Below, piece after piece: positions 36,405 to 42,975 of a DNA stretch of 64,000 bases (the first letter of the stretch is position 1; every line of letters begins with the position of its first letter). The stretch covers positions 9,864 through 73,863 of the forward strand of contig CAKUXD010000005.1 of the NCBI GenBank assembly GCA_934699705.1. The letters are read 5' to 3'. The notes under the pieces were generated by a model that was not told the DNA's origin, searched no databases, and was given only the letters and a program-made list of their open reading frames with translations. Made by a program: the position numbers and the translations under genes. This DNA is from an uncultured Candidatus Melainabacteria bacterium (GTDB taxonomy: Bacteria; Cyanobacteriota; Vampirovibrionia; Gastranaerophilales; Gastranaerophilaceae).

Positions 36405-37250
36405 TTATTTGGACAATATTTCTGCAACAGCTTGTGTGTGATTATATTTAAACTTGAAACCTAATTCCTTAGTTAGCCGAGAATTATCACCTATAATTTT
36501 CAATGGCTGTGTACTATTCTCGTACTTTATATTCAAATAATTTTCTTTTCCTAGTTGTTTTGCATATTCTAGTGCAAAATCTTCCAATGTCATACCATTG
36601 TTTTTAGATATATTAATACTTCCATTTATATCAGAATTTAAAATCGCAACAAAAGCCCTCGCAATATCTTTTGAATAAACGTAATCTCTTTGCAGTTGTG
36701 CAGAATTAATTGTAACCACTTCATTTTTTGTTAATTTTGTTGCAAGCGCACCACCCAAACGGTTTTCAGCCTCGTTTTTACCATATACATAAAAAATTCT
36801 ACCCCACGCAAAAGAAATGTCGTATTTTTCTGCAATTTTTTCCGCATTTACTCGCAATTCATTTTTACATTGCGCATAAATAGATTTAGGATTTAAACTT
36901 TGAGTTTCTTTTATTGGCTTATCACAAAAATCATATTCAAAACAAGTTCCAGAAAATACGGCACGTTTTCCACCATTTTTAATAAATTTTTCTAATAAAT
37001 TTACACTTGAATTAAAAAAATCGTAATTTAATTCACTCTCAAGGTAACCTTCACCTGTAAACCAAGCAAAATGCAATAAATATTCTGGTTTTACTTTTTC
37101 TAAAAACGAATTAACAGAGTGCTCGTTAAAAAGATTAAATTCTTCTAAACTTGGTGCAAAAACTTCAAACCCACTATTTTGTAAAGGCTCAATTGCTTCT
37201 TTTCCTATTAATCCTGTTGCCCCAGTTAAGAGAACTCTTTTATTATTCAT
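36405..37250 (-). CDS. NAD(P)-dependent sugar epimerase/dehydratase (SDR)
   Basis: 281 residues of the extended short-chain dehydrogenase type. The dinucleotide motif TGATGLIG is at the N-terminus, and the catalytic YxxxK (IYAQCKNE) around residue 137, with the Ser/Thr (SGTCFEYD) about 30 residues before it. These enzymes modify nucleotide sugars for surface polysaccharides. AAAGGA precedes the ATG, and the gene begins three bases after the EamA transporter stop, so the two are an operon. The exact sugar is not deducible. Confidence 0.8.
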   Translation of the reverse strand: MNNKRVLLTGATGLIGKEAIEPLQNSGFEVFAPSLEEFNLFNEHSVNSFLEKVKPEYLLHFAWFTGEGYLESELNYDFFNSSVNLLEKFIKNGGKRAVFSGTCFEYDFCDKPIKETQSLNPKSIYAQCKNELRVNAEKIAEKYDISFAWGRIFYVYGKNEAENRLGGALATKLTKNEVVTINSAQLQRDYVYSKDIARAFVAILNSDINGSINISKNNGMTLEDFALEYAKQLGKENYLNIKYENSTQPLKIIGDNSRLTKELGFKFKYNHTQAVAEILSK

Positions 37251-37253
37251 AGA

Positions 37254-38156
37254 TTAATCCTTTTCAAATTTCTTTTCTTTTTTTGCAAAAATAACAATAA
37301 TAACACCAACCAAAATCAATAATATTCCTAAAGTCGAACGCACCGTCAACTTTTCGTGAAAAATTAACACACCCAAAACTACTGCAGTAATTGGTTCTAA
37401 CGCGCCTAAAATCGCCGTCTTTGTTGAACCAATTAACTTTATTGAAACATTTATTGTTTCCAAAGAAATTATTGTCGGAAATACCGCTAAACCAATTGTA
37501 CAAAGCCAAAAGAAAGGTCTATCAAAAATTTGCAAGGTTGTGCAGAATTTTAAATTTAAGATATAAACAAACAATCCCGATAGCATTACATAAAAGGCTA
37601 AAACATCGTGCTTAACACGTTTTATGGACTTCATTGTTTTTATTGCAACTATATAAATTGCGTACATCAAAGCCGAAATCAAAACCAACACGACGCCTAC
37701 AATATTTAAATTTTCAGAACTGTTATTTAACAACCAAATGCCACCAAAGGTAAAAACTATTGCCAATATTACCGATATAGTTAGTTTTTCTTTAAAAAAT
37801 AAACTCATAATTATAGCAACAATAACTGGATATATAAACAGAATTGTACACGCAATTCCCGAATCAATATACTTAAATGCGGAAAACAAAGTTAAAGATG
37901 AAAGCGAAAAGTTTAATCCCAAAAATAAAAATGAAAACATTTCCGATTTTGAAACTTTTAACGATAATTTTTTGAAAAATTTTAACCAAACCCAGTAAAT
38001 TAAAATTGCAAAAGCATACCTGTAAAACAAAACTAAATTAACACCAATGCCTGCAGAAATCATTGGCAGAGAAAATAGCGGATTAGTACCATAACTAACC
38101 GACGCAATAATTCCATTCGTAAAACCAATTCTTTGAGCCTTCATAACAATAAACAT
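37254..38156 (-). CDS. EamA/DMT-family transporter
   Basis: 300 residues with ten hydrophobic helices arranged as two EamA repeats (ILFIYPVIVAIIMSLFFKEKL in the first, ILGALEPITAVVLGVLIFHEKL in the second, each followed by a Gly-rich helix and LN or G at the end). Drug/metabolite transporters of this type export amino acids or other small molecules. The start and first 33 codons lie inside a 112-bp sequence duplicated at 39063-39174. Co-directional with the epimerase (three-base gap). Confidence 0.85.
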   Translation of the reverse strand: MFIVMKAQRIGFTNGIIASVSYGTNPLFSLPMISAGIGVNLVLFYRYAFAILIYWVWLKFFKKLSLKVSKSEMFSFLFLGLNFSLSSLTLFSAFKYIDSGIACTILFIYPVIVAIIMSLFFKEKLTISVILAIVFTFGGIWLLNNSSENLNIVGVVLVLISALMYAIYIVAIKTMKSIKRVKHDVLAFYVMLSGLFVYILNLKFCTTLQIFDRPFFWLCTIGLAVFPTIISLETINVSIKLIGSTKTAILGALEPITAVVLGVLIFHEKLTVRSTLGILLILVGVIIVIFAKKEKKFEKD

Positions 38157-38168
38157 CTTACAACAAAA
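38057..38168. repeat. 112-bp direct repeat, copy 1 (5' end of EamA gene)
   Basis: Matches 39063-39174 at an offset of 1006 bases with a single mismatch (C at 38139, T at 39145). It covers the first 33 codons of the EamA gene plus 12 bases upstream, and bounds the Fic gene on one side. Confidence 0.95.
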
Positions 38169-38180
38169 TTATTTTATTAA

Positions 38181-38924
38181 TCAAAATCGACTTATAATAT
38201 TCAAATACTCTTTTTGCGATTCTAAAACTATTTCAGAAATAAAGTTTATAAACTCCTCGTTATCCCCTTTGTTAGTTTTTTGTAATGCTGAAATATAATC
38301 AGCTCTTACAACAGGAGGAATAACTACAATATTATAACCACTTTGTAACAAAGCTAAATTCATCAATAACCTTGCAACTCTACCATTTCCGTCAACAAAC
38401 GGATGAATATTTACAAAAATAATATGAACCATTGCTGCATATTCAACTGGATGTAAATTTTCTTTTAGCGTTGATAATTTTCCAACAAAATCATTCATAC
38501 ATTTATCAAGATTTTCAGGTTGTGGCAATTCAACATCTGAACCAGTTATTATAACTTGCGATTTTCTATATTGACCTGCTTTTTCATTGTCTATTTTTTC
38601 ATAGAATAACTTGTGTAATAATTTTATATCATCTTCAGTAAATATAGATTTTTTAGACAATTCTAAAACTTTTTCAAAAGCCCTTGCATGTCCTACTGCT
38701 TCATAATGATCTTTTAAAGGTTTCCCCCCAATTGTTAAGCCATCTTCCAAAACCACTTTTGTTTCTGCTAAATTAAGAGTATTACCTTCAATAGCATTTG
38801 AGGAATACGTTAAACCGATTTTATAATATTCTTTTATTTGTTCTAATGCATCTTTTGACAATGGTCGCAACGCATTAATCTTTGCTTTATATTCATCATT
38901 TTGGCTAAAACAATTTTTATACAT
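38181..38924 (-). CDS. Fic-domain protein (AMP-transferase type) with N-terminal inhibitory motif
   Basis: 247 residues. The active-site loop HPFVDGNGRVARLL (about residues 157-170) fits the Fic consensus HPFx(D/E)GNGRxxR, with the catalytic His. The N-terminal helix has SNAIEGN, matching the class II inhibitory motif (S/T)xxxE(G/N), so the enzyme should be auto-inhibited. Fic enzymes AMPylate proteins; some act as toxins. AGAGGA precedes the ATG. It sits alone between the two 112-bp direct repeats, upstream of the EamA gene and in the same direction. Confidence 0.9.
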   Translation of the reverse strand: MYKNCFSQNDEYKAKINALRPLSKDALEQIKEYYKIGLTYSSNAIEGNTLNLAETKVVLEDGLTIGGKPLKDHYEAVGHARAFEKVLELSKKSIFTEDDIKLLHKLFYEKIDNEKAGQYRKSQVIITGSDVELPQPENLDKCMNDFVGKLSTLKENLHPVEYAAMVHIIFVNIHPFVDGNGRVARLLMNLALLQSGYNIVVIPPVVRADYISALQKTNKGDNEEFINFISEIVLESQKEYLNIISRF

Positions 38925-38990
38925 TTTGTCCTCTTTGCTTAAATTATAACATGAATTTAGGACATTTGCACCTGTAAATACTTATTTACC

Positions 38991-39005
38991 AGACACGATT
39001 TGTCT
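38991..39005. repeat. att-like palindrome GACACGATTTGTCT, copy A
   Basis: AGACACGATTTGTCT (arms AGACA/TGTCT) lies just upstream of the Fic gene. The 14 bases from GACACG on recur exactly at 40431-40444, and GACACGATT is also part of the T-arm region of the tRNA-Arg gene at 40616-40624. Confidence 0.55.
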
Positions 39006-39062
39006 ATTAAAAAATTAAAATAATACAAAATGTTATAATAAAACCAGATACTTTAATTAAAA

Positions 39063-39162
39063 AAATCATTGGCAGAGAAAATAGCGGATTAGTACCATAA
39101 CTAACCGACGCAATAATTCCATTCGTAAAACCAATTCTTTGAGCTTTCATAACAATAAACAT
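39063..39162 (-). pseudogene. 5' remnant of an EamA transporter gene
   Basis: This segment encodes the same first 33 residues (MFIVMKAQRIGFT...) as the intact EamA gene at 38156, then the reading frame runs into unrelated sequence and stops at 39007. It is the EamA part of direct-repeat copy 2 (39063-39174) and begins 27 bases after the HAD gene stop. It probably marks where the EamA gene lay before the Fic segment was inserted. Confidence 0.85.
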
Positions 39163-39174
39163 CTTACAACAAAA
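39063..39174. repeat. 112-bp direct repeat, copy 2
   Basis: One mismatch to 38057-38168. The segment between the repeats (38169-39062) carries only the Fic gene, so the whole looks like a 1006-bp unit added by duplication of the flanking 112 bp. Confidence 0.95.
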
Positions 39175-39188
39175 GAAGTTAATTTTAA

Positions 39189-39527
39189 TTAATTCTTCCA
39201 ATAAACTTTAAATTCTTCAATTTCTTTTAATGTTTGGTCATAATTGCCTTTAAAACAAATTGTTCTATCGTCAATATAAAGATATGATGGTATTTTTATA
39301 TTAGTTATATCTTTAAAATATTTATCTAAATTATTGCTAATAAGCCATTTTGAAGCAAGTAACAAATTTCGAGATGTAAAAAGATAAATTTCTGAATTTT
39401 TAGAAATTTTTTCAATAAAATTTTTTGCTCCAGATTTAATTTCAGGAATAAATTTTTCATCAAACTTTTCTTTACCATAATTATTCAAAACACCGTCTAA
39501 ATCTATTAATATCTTTTTTTTATACAT
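39189..39527 (-). CDS. HAD-superfamily hydrolase, small nucleotidase type
   Basis: 112 residues. Seen: motif I DLDGVLN (nucleophile Asp and acid Asp), motif II in LFTSRN, and a C-terminal YIDDRTICFKG (motif IV). The small size and fold order suggest a capless HAD phosphatase resembling 5'-nucleotidase/NIF-type proteins; substrate unknown. The reading frame continues upstream to 39602, but GGGG just before ATG 39527 and the HAD start MYKKKILIDLDG fix the start. It is divergent from an XRE gene across a palindrome-bearing 67-bp spacer. Confidence 0.75.
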   Translation of the reverse strand: MYKKKILIDLDGVLNNYGKEKFDEKFIPEIKSGAKNFIEKISKNSEIYLFTSRNLLLASKWLISNNLDKYFKDITNIKIPSYLYIDDRTICFKGNYDQTLKEIEEFKVYWKN

Positions 39528-39546
39528 TATAATTACCCCTTTTTTG

Positions 39547-39581
39547 CTAGTGGTACTAGTTGTAGATAATGCTAGTATAGC
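39547..39581. promoter_or_regulatory. palindromic operators between HAD and XRE genes
   Basis: Two inverted repeats lie in the divergent spacer: CTAGTggtACTAG (39547-39559) and GCTAgtaTAGC (39571-39581). GCTAGT occurs in both. TAGATAAT between them could be the -10 for the XRE gene. Such sites are typical of autoregulation by the adjacent small HTH protein (inference). Confidence 0.6.
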
Positions 39582-39594
39582 TAACAATTTAAAA

Positions 39595-39807
39595 ATGAAC
39601 AAGACTTATTTGGAAAAATTTGCAAAAAATTTAAAGAACATAAGAGCAGAAAAACATCTAACACAAGATGACATTGCTATTAACGGTATATCTCGTTCTA
39701 TGATAAGTCTAATAGAACTTGCAAGAACAGATGTTACAATTACAAAACTAAAAATTATCGCTGATAACCTCGGAATAAGTATTAAAGATTTGTTTGACTT
39801 TGAATAA
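39595..39807 (+). CDS. XRE-family helix-turn-helix regulator (first copy)
   Basis: 70 residues: a single HTH domain (about 9-65) of the Cro/C1 type with LTQDDIAI...SRSMISLIELARTDVTITKLKIIADNLGI. ATG 39595 is preferred to the upstream TTG 39544, because the palindromes lie between them. There is no Shine-Dalgarno sequence; AACAAT ends six bases before the ATG. Divergent from the HAD gene, whose promoter it probably controls. Confidence 0.78.
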   Translation: MNKTYLEKFAKNLKNIRAEKHLTQDDIAINGISRSMISLIELARTDVTITKLKIIADNLGISIKDLFDFE

Positions 39808-39816
39808 ACAACTTTT

Positions 39817-39884
39817 TCTTTGTCATAATTATTTGAGACTTCATTTAAACATGTGAATATTTTCTTATTACACATTATAATCAC
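39817..39884 (-). pseudogene. decayed 5' end of a second HAD gene
   Basis: In the minus frame from 39875 this encodes M-x-KKI...NNY-KEK, aligned with the start of the intact HAD gene (MYKKKILIDLDGVLNNYGKEK-like). About 70% of bases match 39475-39540, including the ACATTATAAT upstream region. The catalytic Asp residues are lost and the frame does not continue as a HAD. It appears to be what is left of a duplicated HAD-XRE unit. Confidence 0.55.
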
Positions 39885-39942
39885 CCTAAAAATGGACTGT
39901 TATTCCTGTAAATATATTTATTAAAATATCATAATATGGAAT

Positions 39943-40158
39943 ATGAGTCAAGAAATTAGAAATATTTTAGCAAAGAATATTCAAAACTTACGAAGAAAAA
40001 GAAATTTAAAACGCGAAGAATTATCTTTAATGTTGGGTTTTGATAATTCTTATATTTCAAAACTTGAAAAAGGTAAAATAAATATAACAATTGATAAATT
40101 AGATTTGATAGCTAATTATTTTAGTGTAAATATTAAAGAATTATTTAACGTTCAATAA
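39943..40158 (+). CDS. XRE-family helix-turn-helix regulator (second copy)
   Basis: 71 residues, one Cro/C1-type HTH domain (LKREELSLMLGFDNSYISKLEKGKINITIDKLDLIANYF). Same architecture as the gene at 39595 and likely a diverged duplicate. No Shine-Dalgarno sequence; CATAAT lies seven bases before the ATG, so the transcript may be leaderless. Next to it on the left is the decayed HAD fragment, mirroring the intact HAD-XRE pair. Confidence 0.78.
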   Translation: MSQEIRNILAKNIQNLRRKRNLKREELSLMLGFDNSYISKLEKGKINITIDKLDLIANYFSVNIKELFNVQ

Positions 40159-40216
40159 ACTCTTTATTTTTTGACATACATCATTTACGAAGCCTTCGTG
40201 GCTTGTCCGCATTTCG

Positions 40217-40251
40217 GCGTCGCACGTTACACAAAATTTACCCCTGACACA
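40217..40251. repeat. inverted fragments of the tRNA-Arg gene
   Basis: GGCGTCGCACGTT (40217-40229) equals the variable/T-arm region of the tRNA in its sense orientation but on the plus strand. TACCCCTGACAC (40239-40250) equals the complement of the tRNA 3' end (as at 40609-40620). Two pieces in opposite orientation suggest rearrangement or integration scars. Confidence 0.6.
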
Positions 40252-40346
40252 ATGCACACAATTATTTAAAAATGTTGTTTAATGTCATAAATATCGCACC
40301 AAGTTTTTGTAACTATCGCACCATAATGGGGCGATATATTCAAGAA

Positions 40347-40418
40347 CTCTCTGCAAAAAATTCGCCGAACGTTAAAACCTTCTTTCTTTAGCCAAAGATA
40401 GGCTTTAGGGGACTAGGC
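40347..40418. repeat. 72-bp direct repeat, copy 1
   Basis: Identical to 40517-40588 apart from one base (G at 40397, A at 40567), offset 170 bases. It ends in GGCTTTAGGGGACTAGGC, the left arm of the big hairpin found after copy 2. The intervening sequence (40419-40516) has no gene. Confidence 0.95.
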
Positions 40419-40430
40419 TCGTTTTTTTAC

Positions 40431-40444
40431 GACACGATTTGTCT
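40431..40444. repeat. att-like palindrome GACACGATTTGTCT, copy B
   Basis: Exact 14-base match to 38992-39005, sharing its first nine bases with the tRNA-Arg gene (40616-40624). Confidence 0.55.
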
Positions 40445-40516
40445 TGAATTTTTTGCATTAAACGAGTCTTCGGTTTTTGTCGCAAAGTTTTTCAAACTTT
40501 TTACAAAATACCTTCG

Positions 40517-40588
40517 CTCTCTGCAAAAAATTCGCCGAACGTTAAAACCTTCTTTCTTTAGCCAAAAATAGGCTTTAGGGGACTAGGC
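40517..40588. repeat. 72-bp direct repeat, copy 2
   Basis: Second copy of the repeat at 40347-40418. Its last 18 bases pair with the following 40591-40608 to form a perfect hairpin abutting the tRNA 3' end. Confidence 0.95.
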
Positions 40589-40610
40589 AAGCCTAGTCCC
40601 CTAAAGCCTA
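40569..40610 (-). terminator. 20-bp perfect hairpin at the 3' end of tRNA-Arg
   Basis: TAGGCTTTAGGGGACTAGGC and its exact complement are separated by only AA. On the minus strand, the direction of the tRNA, the hairpin is followed by TATTTTTGG, so it can act as the tRNA terminator. It overlaps the tRNA by two bases. Confidence 0.7.
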
Positions 40611-40682
40611 CCCCTGACACGATTCGAACGTGCGACGCCTTCCTTAGGACGGAAGCGCTCTATCCAGCTGAGCTACAGAGGC
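40609..40682 (-). tRNA. tRNA-Arg (anticodon CCU)
   Basis: 74 bases on the minus strand. Cloverleaf parts: acceptor GCCTCTG / CAGGGGT (with G-U pairs including the first), D-arm GCTCAGCTGGATAGAGC, anticodon stem CTTCC / GGAAG with loop GTCCTAA (anticodon CCT at positions 34-36), variable GCGTC, T-arm GCACG-TTCGAAT-CGTGT. No encoded CCA. Reads AGG codons. Fragments of this gene are scattered on both sides. Confidence 0.92.
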
Positions 40683-40714
40683 ATTAATTTTCTAATTATT
40701 CAATTTTTTGTTAC

Positions 40715-40787
40715 GCTCAGCTGGCTCTAATGCAGACAAGCTGCTGAGGTTTCGCTCTCGCTCACCTTGTGAGCTACAGAGGCATTA
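40715..40787. repeat. tRNA-Arg 5' fragments next to the intact tRNA
   Basis: TGAGCTACAGAGGCATTA (40770-40787) is an exact 18-base copy of 40669-40686 (5' end of the tRNA plus flank). GCTCAGCTGG (40715-40724) equals the tRNA D-arm in the opposite orientation. No complete second cloverleaf can be folded here. Confidence 0.65.
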
Positions 40788-40812
40788 TAAATAAATTTAT
40801 TTATTTTATTGT

Positions 40813-41403
40813 CTATTTTTTTACGTAAATATCATCAACACTTTCTGGTGGTTTATTTGGCGTATATGTCTTTAAATACGCAATTGCGTCTTCTGGAGTT
40901 TCAGCCAAATAAAATAAAGACATCGTTTCTTTTCGTGCAAAATTTTCTGCTACAATTTGGTTAAAGAACTCAAATAATTTACCATAAAAATTATTAGTAT
41001 TCAAAAAAATTATTGGTTTTGTGTTATATCCTAAAATTTTATGGTCGATAATTTCAGAAATTTCTTCTAATGTTCCAAAACCGCCCGCCATAGCAATTGT
41101 AGCGTCAGAATAACTATCCAAAAGATGTTTTCTTTCTCGCATATCTTCGGTTAAAACAAATTCATCACAACCGCCACCTTCGTGATTTACAAATTCGTAA
41201 ATCTTTTTAGGCATTATTCCATAAACTTTTGAACCATTTTTCTTTGCGCTTTGTGAAACAGCACCCATAAGCCCAAAATCTGAACCGCCATATACTAAGT
41301 CATAATCATTATCCCCTAGCAATTCGCCTAATTTTGTAGCTTCTTTGTAATAAATTTCTTCAACTCCATTACTTGCTGAACAATATACGCATACTTTTTT
41401 CAT
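40813..41403 (-). CDS. LOG-family nucleotide 5'-monophosphate phosphoribohydrolase
   Basis: 196 residues of the TIGR00730/'lysine decarboxylase-like' family. It keeps VYCSASNG at the start, LVYGGSDFGLMGAVSQ, and the MRERK...AGGFGTLEEISEII signature (the usual PGGxGTxxE with Ala for Pro). Family members release free bases from nucleoside monophosphates; in plants they activate cytokinins. AAAGGA is suitably placed before the ATG. It is first on the minus strand upstream of the tRNA-Arg region. Confidence 0.85.
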   Translation of the reverse strand: MKKVCVYCSASNGVEEIYYKEATKLGELLGDNDYDLVYGGSDFGLMGAVSQSAKKNGSKVYGIMPKKIYEFVNHEGGGCDEFVLTEDMRERKHLLDSYSDATIAMAGGFGTLEEISEIIDHKILGYNTKPIIFLNTNNFYGKLFEFFNQIVAENFARKETMSLFYLAETPEDAIAYLKTYTPNKPPESVDDIYVKK

Positions 41404-41504
41404 AAATTAATCCTTTTTTCTTAATAATAACACAAATTCTTCATAAATATTTATATTATTAATTTTGTGGTATAACTAAATCATAAAACGAAAAGGAGAA
41501 TTTT

Positions 41505-42857
41505 ATGAATAGCTATGTTGCAAAAGTATTAGAAGAAACAAAAAAGAAAAACCCTAATGAACCAGAATATTTACAAGCCGTAGAAGAAGTTTTAACTTCT
41601 ATCGAGCCGGTAGTTGAAAAACATAAAGAATTTGAGCAATTAGGAATTTTAGAAAGAATGGTTGAACCCGAAAGAATTATTACGTTCCGCGTATCATGGG
41701 TTGATGATAATGGTCAAGTGCAAGTAAACAGAGCTTTTAGAGTTCAGTATAGTTCTCTAATAGGTCCATATAAAGGTGGTTTAAGACTTCACCCTACTGT
41801 AAATCAAAGTATTATGAAGTTTTTAGGATTTGAACAAATTTTTAAAAATGCATTAACCGGTTTACCAATTGGCGGTGGCAAAGGCGGTTCGGATTTTAAT
41901 CCTAAAGGAAAATCTGATAGAGAAATTATGACATTCTGTCAAGCATTTATGACTGAATTACAACGTCATATCGGTCAAGATGTTGACGTTCCTGCGGGCG
42001 ATATTGGAACTGGAGCAAGAGAAATCGGTTATATGTTCGGTCAATTCAAGCGTATCAGAAACGCTTACGAAGGCGGGGTTTTAACTGGAAAAGGTCTTTC
42101 TTATGGCGGTTCTTTAGCTAGAACAGAGGCAACCGGATTTGGACTTGCTTATTTTATGAGAGAAATGCTAAAAGCAAATAATAATCAATCTTTCCAAGGT
42201 AAAACTGTTACAATTTCAGGTTCTGGAAATGTTGCAATCTATGCTTGCCAAAAAGTTAAAGAAATGGGTGCGAAAGTCGTTGCAATGAGCGATTCTAACG
42301 GCTGTATTTATGACAAAAACGGCATTGACTTAGATTTAATTAAAGAAATTAAAGAAGTAAAAAGAGGAAGAATTAAAGATTATAAAGAGGTTCACAAAGA
42401 TGCAGAATACTTTGAATGCACAAGCGAAGATGCTCCGATTTGGACAATCAAAACAGATATTGCACTACCTTGCGCAACTCAAAACGAAGTAACATTAAAT
42501 TCAGCTAAAAAACTTGTTGAAAATGGTGTTATCGCAGTCGGTGAAGGTGCTAATATGCCTTGTACAAAAGAAGCTACTGAATATTTCTTAAATAATTGCG
42601 TTCTTGTTGCTCCAGCAAAGGCTGCAAATGCAGGTGGAGTAGCAACTTCAGCTATTGAAATGAGCCAAAATAGCATGCGCTATTATTACACTTTTGACGA
42701 AGTTGACAAAAAATTAGAAGAAATCATGACAAACATTTTTAGAGCTTGTCAAAATGCATCAACTAAATACAATTTTGGTAATAATTATGTTGCAGGCGCA
42801 AACATAGCCGCTTTTAGTAAACTTGCAGAAGCAATGAAAGCTCAGGGAGTTGTTTAA
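41505..42857 (+). CDS. gdhA: NADP-type glutamate dehydrogenase
   Basis: 450 residues, typical of hexameric bacterial GDH. It aminates 2-oxoglutarate with ammonium. Seen: the glutamate/2-oxoglutarate site KGGLRLHP, the catalytic Lys in LPIGGGKGGSDFNPKGKS, DVPAGDIGTGAREIG and the dinucleotide motif SGSGNVA. AAAAGGAG precedes the ATG. Terminated by a long GC-rich hairpin. Confidence 0.96.
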   Translation: MNSYVAKVLEETKKKNPNEPEYLQAVEEVLTSIEPVVEKHKEFEQLGILERMVEPERIITFRVSWVDDNGQVQVNRAFRVQYSSLIGPYKGGLRLHPTVNQSIMKFLGFEQIFKNALTGLPIGGGKGGSDFNPKGKSDREIMTFCQAFMTELQRHIGQDVDVPAGDIGTGAREIGYMFGQFKRIRNAYEGGVLTGKGLSYGGSLARTEATGFGLAYFMREMLKANNNQSFQGKTVTISGSGNVAIYACQKVKEMGAKVVAMSDSNGCIYDKNGIDLDLIKEIKEVKRGRIKDYKEVHKDAEYFECTSEDAPIWTIKTDIALPCATQNEVTLNSAKKLVENGVIAVGEGANMPCTKEATEYFLNNCVLVAPAKAANAGGVATSAIEMSQNSMRYYYTFDEVDKKLEEIMTNIFRACQNASTKYNFGNNYVAGANIAAFSKLAEAMKAQGVV

Positions 42858-42875
42858 TTTTAATAAATATTTTTT

Positions 42876-42906
42876 GGGGCGCAAGCGATAAAATCGCTTG
42901 CGCCCC
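42876..42906 (+). terminator. 14-bp GC-rich hairpin after gdhA
   Basis: Perfect stem GGGGCGCAAGCGAT / ATCGCTTGCGCCCC with loop AAA, about 18 bases after the stop. A T-run precedes it, and only TT follows it on the plus strand. Confidence 0.65.
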
Positions 42907-42975
42907 TTCTAGTAACTTGATTAATTTGCAATTAAAGAATTTGTGCTAAAATTATTTTGTAAAGAGGTAAGAATT

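Noticed and set aside
38181..38924. Classical Fic/antitoxin (fic-phd type) pair
   Set aside because: No separate antitoxin gene adjoins it; the inhibitory motif SNAIEGN is within the same protein.
39007..39201. 64-codon minus-strand frame containing the EamA N-terminus
   Set aside because: It is the duplicated 5' part of the EamA gene joined to unrelated sequence, not an independent gene.
39606..39884. 92-codon minus-strand frame opposite the first XRE gene
   Set aside because: Most of it is the antisense of the XRE gene; only its first ~20 codons have meaning, as a decayed copy of the HAD start, and I listed that part as a pseudogene.
40700..40790. Second tRNA gene beside tRNA-Arg
   Set aside because: Although 18 bases equal the tRNA 5' end, no cloverleaf with anticodon and T-arm can be formed; it is a fragment.
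36405..40812. Prophage or complete integrative element
   Set aside because: No integrase, transposase, structural or replication gene is present; only flanking repeats and tRNA fragments suggest past mobility.
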